From Candidatus Cloacimonadota bacterium (GTDB taxonomy: Bacteria > Cloacimonadota > Cloacimonadia > JGIOTU-2), in NCBI GenBank assembly GCA_016932035.1, contig JAFGDR010000023.1:12270-76269 (forward strand): 64,000 nucleotides of DNA. The letters run 5' to 3'. Below are positions 21,658 to 30,100 of this stretch, one piece after another. A program made the position numbers and the translations under genes. The notes under the pieces are model-generated. The model saw only the letters and a program-made list of their open reading frames with translations, made no database searches and was not told where the DNA came from. Each line of letters starts with the position of its first letter. The first letter of the stretch is position 1.

Positions 21658-22647
21658 TTAGCCTTTCAAACCGCTGGTAACAAAACTTGAAATGATTTGT
21701 CTCTGGGCAAAAAGGAAGAGAATGAGAAGAGGTGCAATCGAGAATGTTGATGCAGCCATAAGAAGTGAAGTGCTTGAAGACGCTTCCTGAGCAAAGTAGG
21801 AAAGACCCACCTGGAGTACTCTCAGATTATCGCTGCTGGTCATAACCAATGGCCACATGAAGCTGTTCCAGCTGCCGATCAAGGAAAAGATAGCTGTTGT
21901 TGCGAGAATTGGTTTTGAAATCGGCAAGACGACTCTCCACAAAATACCAAATTGTGAACACCCATCAATGACTGCTGCGTCGAAAAGATCTTGGGGAATT
22001 GTCTTGAATTGCTGCCTGAGCAGGAAAATGCTGAATATATTTGCGATCCAAGGAACGATCAGAGCTTGGTAAGTGTTTATCCAATCGAGTTTTGTTAGAA
22101 GAAAATATGATGGTATAAGGTATATCGGTTGAGGAACCATCATCATGCTGATGAAAAGATAAAATATGAAGTCTCGTCCCTTAAACCTCATCCGTGCAAA
22201 AGCATAAGCAGCTAATGAGGATGTTATCAATACTCCTATCAGGACCGAAAACGAAACGATAAGTGTGTTCAGGAAATATCTGCCGAATGGAACTTTTGTA
22301 AATGCTTCGACATAATTATCCCAGTGAAATTTTATTCGTTTGGAAGACTTGATTTCTTCAGATGGAACTTTAACATAGGATTCTCTGAAAGTTTTACCAT
22401 CTTTATCGTAAATATTAATAACCGTAAGGTTCTCTTCTTTTGCAACGATCTCACAATGCTCTTTCTTGCCATCATGAATATAATAGTTCACGAACTCGAT
22501 TGGTATAAACCCCACGCTTCCTTTATTAACCGTTGTTTGCGATTTTAAGGATGTAGATACCATCCAGATGAAAGGTACAACCATGATCAGTCCGCAGAGG
22601 ATGAGCATGAAATATGAGAAACCTTTTCCGAAATATTTTTTCAGCAT
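21658..22647 (-). CDS. ABC transporter permease, MalG-like
   Basis: Inner-membrane permease of the carbohydrate-uptake (CUT1) class, 329 residues, about six membrane segments. The EAA loop is DAAVIDGCSQFGILWRVVLP, typical of MalG-type subunits. Unusually, about 60 mostly hydrophilic residues sit between the first membrane segment and the conserved core (about 45-105, HDGKKEHCEIVAKEENL...), probably a periplasmic insertion. Its start overlaps the stop of the partner permease by one base. No solute-binding protein or ATPase gene is in the window, so the substrate cannot be named. Confidence 0.9.
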   Translation of the reverse strand: MLKKYFGKGFSYFMLILCGLIMVVPFIWMVSTSLKSQTTVNKGSVGFIPIEFVNYYIHDGKKEHCEIVAKEENLTVINIYDKDGKTFRESYVKVPSEEIKSSKRIKFHWDNYVEAFTKVPFGRYFLNTLIVSFSVLIGVLITSSLAAYAFARMRFKGRDFIFYLFISMMMVPQPIYLIPSYFLLTKLDWINTYQALIVPWIANIFSIFLLRQQFKTIPQDLFDAAVIDGCSQFGILWRVVLPISKPILATTAIFSLIGSWNSFMWPLVMTSSDNLRVLQVGLSYFAQEASSSTSLLMAASTFSIAPLLILFLFAQRQIISSFVTSGLKG

Positions 22648-23588
22648 CAGTACTGCACCTTTTTCTCGAGCTGTTTTTGCAGAAGGGTCAGTGAAAGGAT
22701 GATAATAAAGAGGACAAGCGCAATTGCGCTGGCATAACTCAAGTTTTGAGATTCCCCAAAACCTGTTTCAAAAATATAATACACGATAACTTTTGTTGTA
22801 CCGAGTGGTCCTCCTATTGGTGGTCCTGTCATCAAGTACACCTGGGAGAATACCTGGAATGTTGTTATCGTTGTCATTATGAGCACATAAAATGTTGTAG
22901 GGGAGATAAGAGGAACAGTTATTTTGAAGAACTGCCTCCATTTGCTTGCACCGTCGATTTCAGCAGCTTCGTAATATACTTCAGGAATGTTTTGAAGTCC
23001 AGCAAGATAGATGATCGTATTGTATCCCAAACTTCTCCACACGCTGACAATAATGATCGCGAAAAGTGCAAGTGAAGGTCCTCCGAGTGCTTTTGGAATA
23101 TCGATGCCCATCGATCCAAAAAGTAGCGTGAATATTCCTCGTGGTTCGGAAAGCCAATCGAGACCGTGAATTCCAAAGAAACTAAGCATATGGTTCATCA
23201 ATCCACCCTGAGGTGAGAAGATGAGTTTCCATAGGATTGAAATCGCAACGAGAGAAGTGACGGTAGGAATAAAATAGGTTGTTCTGAAGAGACTAGATAG
23301 TTTCTTTGTTCTATTCAAAAGATTGGCAAAAAAGAGTGAGAGAATTAATGTTGATGGAACGACAAAAATTACAAGATAAAATGTATTGAGAAGTGATTGC
23401 CAGAATCCGGGATCCTGGAAAAGTTTTAAGTAGTTTTGGAATCCTATAAATTGTTCGGGACCATGAATTGTCCATTTAAAGAAGCTGATGATGAATGAGA
23501 GTACTATTGGAATGAGACGGAAAGCAAATACTATCAAAAAGGCTGGTAAGATATACCCAAAAGGGAAATAGTTTTTCTTTGTTCTCAT
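22647..23588 (-). CDS. ABC transporter permease, MalF/UgpA-like
   Basis: Partner inner-membrane permease, 313 residues with about six membrane segments and the EAA loop EAAEIDGASKWRQFFKITVP. Sugar or glycerol-phosphate uptake permeases have this form. It directly follows the tRNA operon on the same strand (18 bases after the last tRNA) and precedes the MalG-like gene, so the permeases may be read through from the tRNA promoter or have a promoter inside the tRNA region. Substrate unknown. Confidence 0.9.
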   Translation of the reverse strand: MRTKKNYFPFGYILPAFLIVFAFRLIPIVLSFIISFFKWTIHGPEQFIGFQNYLKLFQDPGFWQSLLNTFYLVIFVVPSTLILSLFFANLLNRTKKLSSLFRTTYFIPTVTSLVAISILWKLIFSPQGGLMNHMLSFFGIHGLDWLSEPRGIFTLLFGSMGIDIPKALGGPSLALFAIIIVSVWRSLGYNTIIYLAGLQNIPEVYYEAAEIDGASKWRQFFKITVPLISPTTFYVLIMTTITTFQVFSQVYLMTGPPIGGPLGTTKVIVYYIFETGFGESQNLSYASAIALVLFIIILSLTLLQKQLEKKVQY

Positions 23589-23606
23589 CAGCTCCTACAT
23601 AATAAA

Positions 23607-23680
23607 TGGCTGGGGTGCAGGGATTCGAACCCCAATAGGCAGATCCAGAGTCTGCTGTCTTGCCATTAGACGACACCCCA
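23607..23680 (-). tRNA. tRNA-Gln (CTG)
   Basis: 74 nt including encoded CCA. Acceptor TGGGGTG pairs with CACCCCA; anticodon stem GCAGA/TCTGC with loop CTCTGGA gives anticodon CTG; T loop GTTCGAATC. Last of four tRNAs in the operon. Confidence 0.95.
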
Positions 23681-23690
23681 TGGTTATAAA

Positions 23691-23765
23691 TGGCTGGGTC
23701 GGGAGGATTCGAACCTCCGGATGCAGGGACCAAAACCCTGTGCCTTTCCACTTGGCGACGACCCA
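23691..23765 (-). tRNA. tRNA-Gln (TTG)
   Basis: 75 nt including encoded CCA. Acceptor TGGGTCG pairs with CGACCCA; anticodon stem CAGGG/CCCTG with loop TTTTGGT gives anticodon TTG. Together with the neighbouring CTG isoacceptor it covers both glutamine codons. Confidence 0.95.
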
Positions 23766-23777
23766 CATTTCTATAGA

Positions 23778-23870
23778 TGGCGGAGAGGCAGGGATTCGAA
23801 CCCTGGGTAAGATGTTACTCCTACACACGCTTAGCAGGCGCGCACCTTAAGCCAACTCGGTCACCTCTCC
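23778..23870 (-). tRNA. tRNA-Ser (GCT)
   Basis: 93 nt including encoded CCA. Acceptor GGAGAGG pairs with CCTCTCC; anticodon loop CTGCTAA gives GCT; the long variable arm is typical of class II serine tRNAs. Confidence 0.95.
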
Positions 23871-23883
23871 TAAAAGAACAAAA

Positions 23884-23969
23884 TGGCGGAGGATGAGGGA
23901 CTCGAACCCCCAAGGGCAGAGCCCGGCGGTTTTCAAGACCGCTGCCTTACCAATTAGGACTAATCCTCC
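23884..23969 (-). tRNA. tRNA-Ser (TGA)
   Basis: 86 nt including encoded CCA. Acceptor GGAGGAT pairs with ATCCTCC; anticodon stem GCGGT/ACCGC with loop CTTGAAA gives TGA; a variable arm (GGGC..GCCC) marks class II. First tRNA of the operon. Confidence 0.93.
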
Positions 23970-24002
23970 GTTTAGATTTCACATATTCTGTAAATTAGGA
24001 TG

Positions 24003-24034
24003 ATATAATCCGAAGCACTCTTCTCGCATGTCAA
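24003..24034 (-). promoter_or_regulatory. Promoter of the tRNA operon
   Basis: On the minus strand TTGACA (24034-24029) is followed after 18-20 bases by an AT-rich -10 candidate (GATTATAT, 24010-24003). Transcription would start shortly before the first tRNA at 23969. The exact -10 register is uncertain. Confidence 0.5.
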
Positions 24035-24104
24035 CATTTTCAAAAAAAATCCTAAAATTCCATTTTTGTTGACACGACTGCCGCATATCGGCATTTCTCA
24101 CTCT

Positions 24105-24944
24105 ATGCAAAATATCGGAATATTCTATAATCCAACGTTGTTTAAAAATATTCAAAAACTCCAATCCCATATTGAGTTTCTTGTAAAGAACAGCTTTAAT
24201 GTTTCACTTTTAGGAAGCCAAAAGCGGGACAGGTTAGAGAATATTTCATATGTTCAAGCATTTACAAAAGATAATATTGATTCACTTATTGTACTTGGAG
24301 GAGATGGTACTATTCTTCTCGCTTCAAAGTTGGTTCTGAAAAAGGGAATACCAATACTTGGATTCAATCACGGCAAACTTGGATTTCTGTCTGAATGTGA
24401 TAAACATGAGTTTGAATTTGTGATCTCAGCATTGAAGAACGATTCATATTCAATCGAAGAAAGAATGGTTTTAGAATATCTTCCCGCACTTGATAGAGCT
24501 GAAATTCGATATGCCCTGAATGACTGTGTTCTTTATAAAGGAATATACCCAAAGATGCTTACCTTTGAGGTGTTTGGAAATCAAGAATTCCTCTTTAATA
24601 TCGAAGCTGATGGGCTTGTTGTCTCGACACCAACTGGTTCAACCGGTTATAATATATCAGCTGGTGGATCGATAGCTTTTCCAAGTACGAATGTATTACT
24701 TTTAACACCGATAAATCCTCATAATCAGTTTATCAAACCATTCATCTTATCTGCTGACATGTCCCTTACAATAAATTACATCAAAGGTGATAGCCAGGTC
24801 TGTATTGCAATTGATGGTGAAAATGTTGATGCTGTAGATAAAAATATTGAAATATTGATAAAAAAATCTGTATATCAATCAAGATTTATAAAGTTGCCGG
24901 ACAAGAGTTTTGCAAAAATAGTAAGAGAAAAATTTATCGGTTAA
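24105..24944 (+). CDS. nadK: NAD kinase
   Basis: Phosphorylates NAD to NADP, cytoplasmic. The 279-residue protein has the nucleotide-binding GGDGT motif, NHGKLGFLS (usually N.G.LGFL), and the DG.VVSTPTGSTGYN signature. The ATG at 24105 begins the typical MQNIGIFYNP strand; an upstream TTG would add 13 residues without family support. No clear ribosome site precedes it. The stop overlaps the start of pgsA by one base. Confidence 0.95.
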   Translation: MQNIGIFYNPTLFKNIQKLQSHIEFLVKNSFNVSLLGSQKRDRLENISYVQAFTKDNIDSLIVLGGDGTILLASKLVLKKGIPILGFNHGKLGFLSECDKHEFEFVISALKNDSYSIEERMVLEYLPALDRAEIRYALNDCVLYKGIYPKMLTFEVFGNQEFLFNIEADGLVVSTPTGSTGYNISAGGSIAFPSTNVLLLTPINPHNQFIKPFILSADMSLTINYIKGDSQVCIAIDGENVDAVDKNIEILIKKSVYQSRFIKLPDKSFAKIVREKFIG

Positions 24945-25567
24945 TGTACACAAAAAAAGACGGATTCGCTCGAGCAGATTTTGATCCTAAGACAGTACTG
25001 TCTGTTCCAAATATTGTAACAATGGTTCGTTTGATCATCTTACCTTTTGTACTCGTCGCTCTTAACAGACAGCAAAACATTCAAGCATTTATTCTAATAC
25101 TACTAGCCGGTTTTACTGACGTTCTCGATGGATTCCTGGCAAAAATACTTCATCAGGCAACAACTATCGGCAAGATCCTTGATCCGGTAATAGACAAGAT
25201 ATTTACTGTAGCTGTTCTTATTTATCTCTATGTTTATAGAGGTTTCCCAGGATGGGCATTTTATATAATCATAATATTGGAACTCATGATCCTGGTTGGA
25301 GGATACTTGCTTATAACGAAACATCATCAAATTCCAAGCTCAAGTTTTTATGGTAAACTTGCTGTTATCATCATCAGTCTTGGAATGTATTTTTATATTA
25401 TTGATGTTGACAAAATAAATTCATTATCGTTTGTAGGGGTAAATATTAAAGTCATTACAGTTAGCCTAGGAGTTATTTTGTTAGTAATAGCAACTGTTAC
25501 ATATGGATGTATTTCCAAAAAAGAGATTAGAAAACTTAATAAACATATTGGAACGAAGGAGAAATAA
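24944..25567 (+). CDS. pgsA: CDP-diacylglycerol-glycerol-3-phosphate 3-phosphatidyltransferase
   Basis: Inner-membrane enzyme for phosphatidylglycerol phosphate, the anionic phospholipid branch. 207 residues, several membrane helices. The CDP-alcohol phosphotransferase motif D..DG..A(R)........G...D...D is present as DVLDGFLAK...GKILDPVIDK, with Lys in place of the usual Arg after Ala. An N-terminal NIVTMVRL segment is typical of PgsA. Coupled by one-base overlaps to nadK and to the next gene. Another CDP-alcohol transferase specificity cannot be excluded from sequence alone. Confidence 0.88.
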   Translation: MYTKKDGFARADFDPKTVLSVPNIVTMVRLIILPFVLVALNRQQNIQAFILILLAGFTDVLDGFLAKILHQATTIGKILDPVIDKIFTVAVLIYLYVYRGFPGWAFYIIIILELMILVGGYLLITKHHQIPSSSFYGKLAVIIISLGMYFYIIDVDKINSLSFVGVNIKVITVSLGVILLVIATVTYGCISKKEIRKLNKHIGTKEK

Positions 25568-26535
25568 TGGCATCTTTATATCTATCGAGAAGAATTAAGA
25601 ATTTTATTATGCTTGGTATAATTATTGTAGCATTTATAATTGCATTTAACAAATCGGATATAATCAATGCTTTTCTTAAACCTTCCGATGTAATGGGGCA
25701 TGCACCTAAAAAAGCTCAAGAAATGTTCCAGCATTCAAAATATGACACCAAGGTTGAACTTAACTATATAACTCCAGAAATCAAGGATTTGAAAAACGAG
25801 ATCGATGACTGTATAATCGAAAATGATCTTAATACAATTTACTCGAAAATTTCATCAAATAACTTAACAAAACTTATTGAAATACCACGTGATAAATATA
25901 AAAGTATTATTATTTCATTACGTGACCATGAAGAGTTATCCTCGGATGAACTTGTACAATCGGCTGAATCAGCTTCAGCTGAATTTCTTAATCAAAGAAT
26001 CAAGGATGAAGAAAAGGTAAAAGAGAAAATATTAAATGATCTTTCTCAAGTACGCAGTGTTTATGAAACAGAGAGTCTTCAAGAAAACTTGCAACGGCAG
26101 AGCAACATACTCGACTCACTTAGACAGACTCTCGCAGAAAGAAAGCAGCACATGAATAACGTCCTTGCAAAAATCGAAGTTTCTCATTTTGTTTCCAGAA
26201 CTGATGTAACCGAGAGTGCTTTGAAGACTTTCCTCATAACTTTTGCTGTTTCACTACTCTTTATTTCAATAGGTCTTTTTGTAATATATTTTATACTAAT
26301 ACTTTTTACAAAACTCTTTTCAGTTCTTGGTATTAAAACAACTCATGGTCAACCTTCAAGGTATAGTGGTTATAGTGGATATGGTGGTTATGGTAGATAT
26401 GGTTCTTCATCATATGGCCATGGTTATGATTACGGCAACCGCAAGAAGATAAAAAGAAAATATATTAGAAAACCAAAGAGTGAAGTTGAGGAACATTTAG
26501 AAAAAGATGAGAGTGAAGATAAAGATACGAAATAA
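25567..26535 (+). CDS. Membrane protein with coiled coil and Gly/Tyr-rich tail
   Basis: Not recognised. 322 residues: N-terminal membrane segment (about 12-28), a largely helical, charged region with likely coiled coil (about 130-205, with repeated EKVKEKIL/QENLQRQSNILDSLRQTL heptad character), a second membrane segment (about 218-248), then a tail rich in Gly, Tyr and Ser (GYGGYGRYGSSSYGHGY) and a charged Lys/Glu end. The GGAG ribosome site sits inside the end of pgsA and the start overlaps its stop by one base. The two membrane anchors suggest the coiled coil lies on one side of the membrane and both tails on the other. Confidence 0.75.
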   Translation: MASLYLSRRIKNFIMLGIIIVAFIIAFNKSDIINAFLKPSDVMGHAPKKAQEMFQHSKYDTKVELNYITPEIKDLKNEIDDCIIENDLNTIYSKISSNNLTKLIEIPRDKYKSIIISLRDHEELSSDELVQSAESASAEFLNQRIKDEEKVKEKILNDLSQVRSVYETESLQENLQRQSNILDSLRQTLAERKQHMNNVLAKIEVSHFVSRTDVTESALKTFLITFAVSLLFISIGLFVIYFILILFTKLFSVLGIKTTHGQPSRYSGYSGYGGYGRYGSSSYGHGYDYGNRKKIKRKYIRKPKSEVEEHLEKDESEDKDTK

Positions 26536-26547
26536 AGCTTTTGTTCA

Positions 26548-26775
26548 ATGACTGCCTGGCTTTTATTAATTGTTACTGGACTTATTTTAATGTTTATAGA
26601 AATATTAAGTGATCAAGTGATTTTCTTAAGCTTTGGCTCAGCCGCAATTATTACTGGCATGCTTCACATTATATTCTTAAAAAATATCCTTATCTCACTT
26701 CTATTTTTTTTTATAATTTCCCTATTAAATCTATTTGTTATGAAGAAGCTCGTTATCAAGATGTTGAGGAGATAA
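26548..26775 (+). CDS. Small NfeD-like membrane protein
   Basis: 75 residues made of two or three hydrophobic helices. The FLSFGSAAIITGM segment resembles the membrane part of NfeD family proteins (partners of stomatin/flotillin), but the C-terminal OB domain is absent, so it is either a truncated or minimal form. It starts 12 bases after the previous gene, with no clear ribosome site. Function uncertain. Confidence 0.6.
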   Translation: MTAWLLLIVTGLILMFIEILSDQVIFLSFGSAAIITGMLHIIFLKNILISLLFFFIISLLNLFVMKKLVIKMLRR

Positions 26776-26793
26776 AAATCATCATTGCAAAGG

Positions 26794-26827
26794 TTGACAA
26801 ATAAATACATACAGCAATTTTATTGCT
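26794..26827 (+). promoter_or_regulatory. Candidate rpsT promoter with inverted repeat
   Basis: TTGACA at 26794-26799 stands 53 bases before rpsT; about 17 bases on is an AT-rich TTTTAT. The -10 region is embedded in an inverted repeat AGCAA-TTTTA-TTGCT (26813-26827). The -35 match is perfect, the -10 weak. Confidence 0.35.
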
Positions 26828-26852
26828 CAAATTATATAATTTAGGAGATTGA

Positions 26853-27113
26853 ATGCCAGATCATAAATCTTGTGAAAAAAGATTGCGTTCAGACGAGAAA
26901 AAGAAGGAACGTAATCATTATGTTAAAAAAAGCATAAGTACGATCATGAAGAAGATCAAGAAGAGTACTGATAAAAAGGAAATGGAATCATTGTTAGTGC
27001 AAGCTTATTCTCTTATTGATAAAGCAGTGAAAAGGGGAGTTATTCATCGCAATAATGCCGATAGAAAAAAATCAAGGTTAAGTAAATTTGTAAAAAACTT
27101 TGAAGCAAGCTAA
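26853..27113 (+). CDS. rpsT: 30S ribosomal protein S20
   Basis: Primary 16S rRNA-binding protein of the small subunit body, 86 residues, very basic and helical. Family features are SCEKRLRSDEKKKERN near the N-terminus and the C-terminal KGVIHRNNADRKKSRLSK-like block (here RGVIHRNNADRKKSRL). A GGAG ribosome site precedes the ATG. The C25 peptidase frame begins 9 bases after its stop. Confidence 0.95.
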   Translation: MPDHKSCEKRLRSDEKKKERNHYVKKSISTIMKKIKKSTDKKEMESLLVQAYSLIDKAVKRGVIHRNNADRKKSRLSKFVKNFEAS

Positions 27114-27121
27114 AATCTATT

Positions 27122-30100
27122 TTGAATAAAAACAGATTATCTATTATTGTATTACTGGTGGGTGTTTTCATTTCCTGCCCATTATTGGCACACTCGCCGG
27201 TTTCAGTTATCAAATCTAATGCAGATAATCTAACTATTGAATTCACTCTGCCGGGATATGAACTTATTTCGAAAAGTGACTTTGTATATATTGATTGCCC
27301 TGATCTTATGCGGGAAGAGATCGAGGGAAAGATCGATCTGCCAATTTATTCATTCCTGGTTGGTGTCCCTGTTAATGGAAATACCTATGCTACGATTCTA
27401 TCAAAAGATGAACATTTCATTGATATCAAGGCTCCAATTGCACCTTTCCCAGCATTTGTTGACGACCCTTCCAAAGACACATATCGTCCGGTTTACAATT
27501 TAGATAAGCAGAAATATCAGCTTGAAAATTCGAAAGAGATTCTTGAAATCTCCGAACCATATTTCTGGAGACAGCAACAGGTCGTGAAAGTTTCGATCCG
27601 TCCGTTCATTGTTGACAATAACACATTAAAAATAATCAAAAATCTCAATATATCATTTTCTTTATCTGGAAACAAAAAGCAGTCACTTTTCACAGACGAA
27701 AATTTTGAATTGGTCTTTAAGAATGCAATCATAAACTTCGATGTTGCTAAAGGTTGGAGTTCTGCAGCAGAAGAGGGTAAGCAGTTTAATCCGTTTTCTC
27801 AGGCACACAGATGGTTCAGAATACAGATTTCAGATGAAGGCATTTGTAAAATAACCAAGCAGAATCTCTCTCAAGCTGGTGCAGATGTAGACAATCTAGA
27901 TCCTTATAAGATAAAGATATTCAATGGCGGGGGATTCTCGCAGAATCGTTCAGTTTATTCGACACTTTATCCTTTCGAAGAAATTCCAGTTTTTGTAAAA
28001 GAATCAGGTTCTGATTTTACGATATATTTTTATGTTCGCGGAACCAATGGATTTGACTTGAACGAGGATTATGATCAATACTACAATCCTTACACTGGAG
28101 AAAATACTTATTGGCTTACATATAACACAGATCTTTCTCTTTTAAAAAATCCAGCATTTTCTTCGGAAAATACTAAAGAGCGTGAATCACTCAATACATA
28201 TATTTTCTCAGAACATATTGAAGAAGAACAAATCAGGACTGATCCGCTTGAGATCGTATGGTACTGGTCGAGTTTTACGGGCAGCGGTGCAAGCACAAAA
28301 TATTTTGACTTTAATGTTTCTGATCTCAATACTTCAGAACCTCAACAAATCTCTCTCAGGTTCAATTATCGTCCTTACTCAGCTTATTTAGATGTGTATG
28401 TTAATAATACACTTTTAACTGATTATACTTGGTCATCATCCAAAGTAACGTTTACCGGTAATTTTCTAACAAACGGTAAGAACGAGTTAAAGGTTGTTGA
28501 AACCACTTCAGGTTCGCAGACACTCTATTTTGATTATTATGAAGTGTCCTATACAAAAAATCTCAAAATGCAGAATGACTACCTTGCATTAACCTTGCCG
28601 CAAGACAATGTTGAATATACGGTTAATGTCACGAATGTTTCAAGTAATGAATTAAGTTTGTTCAAAGTAACTGAGTTTAATCAGGTTGCTAAAATTACTG
28701 ACTACCAACTTTCGGGTTCAACACTATCATTCGATGCACTTTCAGAAGCTGAAGACACTAAATTCTGCATTGTCAACAGCGGTGGCTACATCGTTCCTGA
28801 TATTGAAGAAAAACTAAAACCTCAGATGTATTTAAATGGTTCGCTTATAGCTGATTCCTACCTGAGAAGCGATTCAACGCTTGCGAATACAGAAGCGATC
28901 ATTATTACACCAGAACAATTCTGGGACCTTTCCACGGATTTAGCTGATGTTCATCATCAATATGATGACTTGAATGTTTTAGTGGTAAATATAAATGATG
29001 TATATGATGAATTTTCCTGGGGATTGACAGACGTTGTTGCAATACGTTATTTTTTGAATTATGTCTATGATTATTATGCATTTGATCCTTCAAAGAAACT
29101 GGCATATTGTCTTCTTGTCGGTGACGGAACAAATGATTTTAGAGGATACGAACAGGGTTCCGAAGAGAAAAATAAAATACTTCCGTTTGTTGAAGGAACT
29201 GTTGCATCAGATGATTATTTCGTTTACTTTTTGAACAAAACAAATCCCTCTCTCATGATCGGGCGTCTTCCTGGATATACCGATACTCAAATGGAGATCA
29301 TGATAGAGAAGAATATTAATTATGTTACACAACCCAGTTGGGGATATTGGCGGAACCGAGTTATTTTAAGTGCGGACGATTTTCTAAAACAGGGAAAAAA
29401 TACTGAAACAGGTCACACTACTCATGCAGAAAGTTGTGCTCGAAGAATCGAGTATAATGTTGAATTACTCAAAAACTACGGTATTATGTATCCACTCGAT
29501 GAATTTCAAAGTAAACCCGAAGCCAATGATGATTTGATCAAAATGATCAATAACGGAGCTGCAGTTTTTTACTATATCGGGCATGGCGGATATGATGTGA
29601 TAGGGGATGAGGAATATTTCCGGTCAAGTAGAGATATTTCCAAACTCACTAATGCTTATTCCTTAAACTTCTTCCTTGCCGCATCATGTGATATTGGCTT
29701 GTTTGATTCAAACACCATTGAATCAATGGCAGAAAGAATGCTCTATTCAAAAGGTAAAGGTTCTATAGCAGTATTTGCATCAGCACGCAAAGGAGGATAT
29801 GGTCCGTGCTCTGATATTGTTGCACTGGTTGTAAATGACGCTGATGAAGGTATAACGATCGGTCAGGCAGTGCTTGCATCAAAGGGTGGTTCTCCATCGA
29901 AATCCTACGAAAAATATCTCCTTCTTGGAAATCCTATGCTGAAAACTGCACTTCCTGCTGTACGAGGTGATATAACCATCCCTGCAGAATATGCAGATTC
30001 ACTCAAAGCACGACAGACTGCAGAAATGATTGGTATCATTGATACAACTGGTTATGAATTTGATGAGGTTTTCAACGTTGTATTTGATACAGACTATTCA

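Noticed and set aside
24069-24074. TTGACA as -35 for nadK
   Set aside because: No -10 element follows in range; it is only about 30 bases before the ATG.
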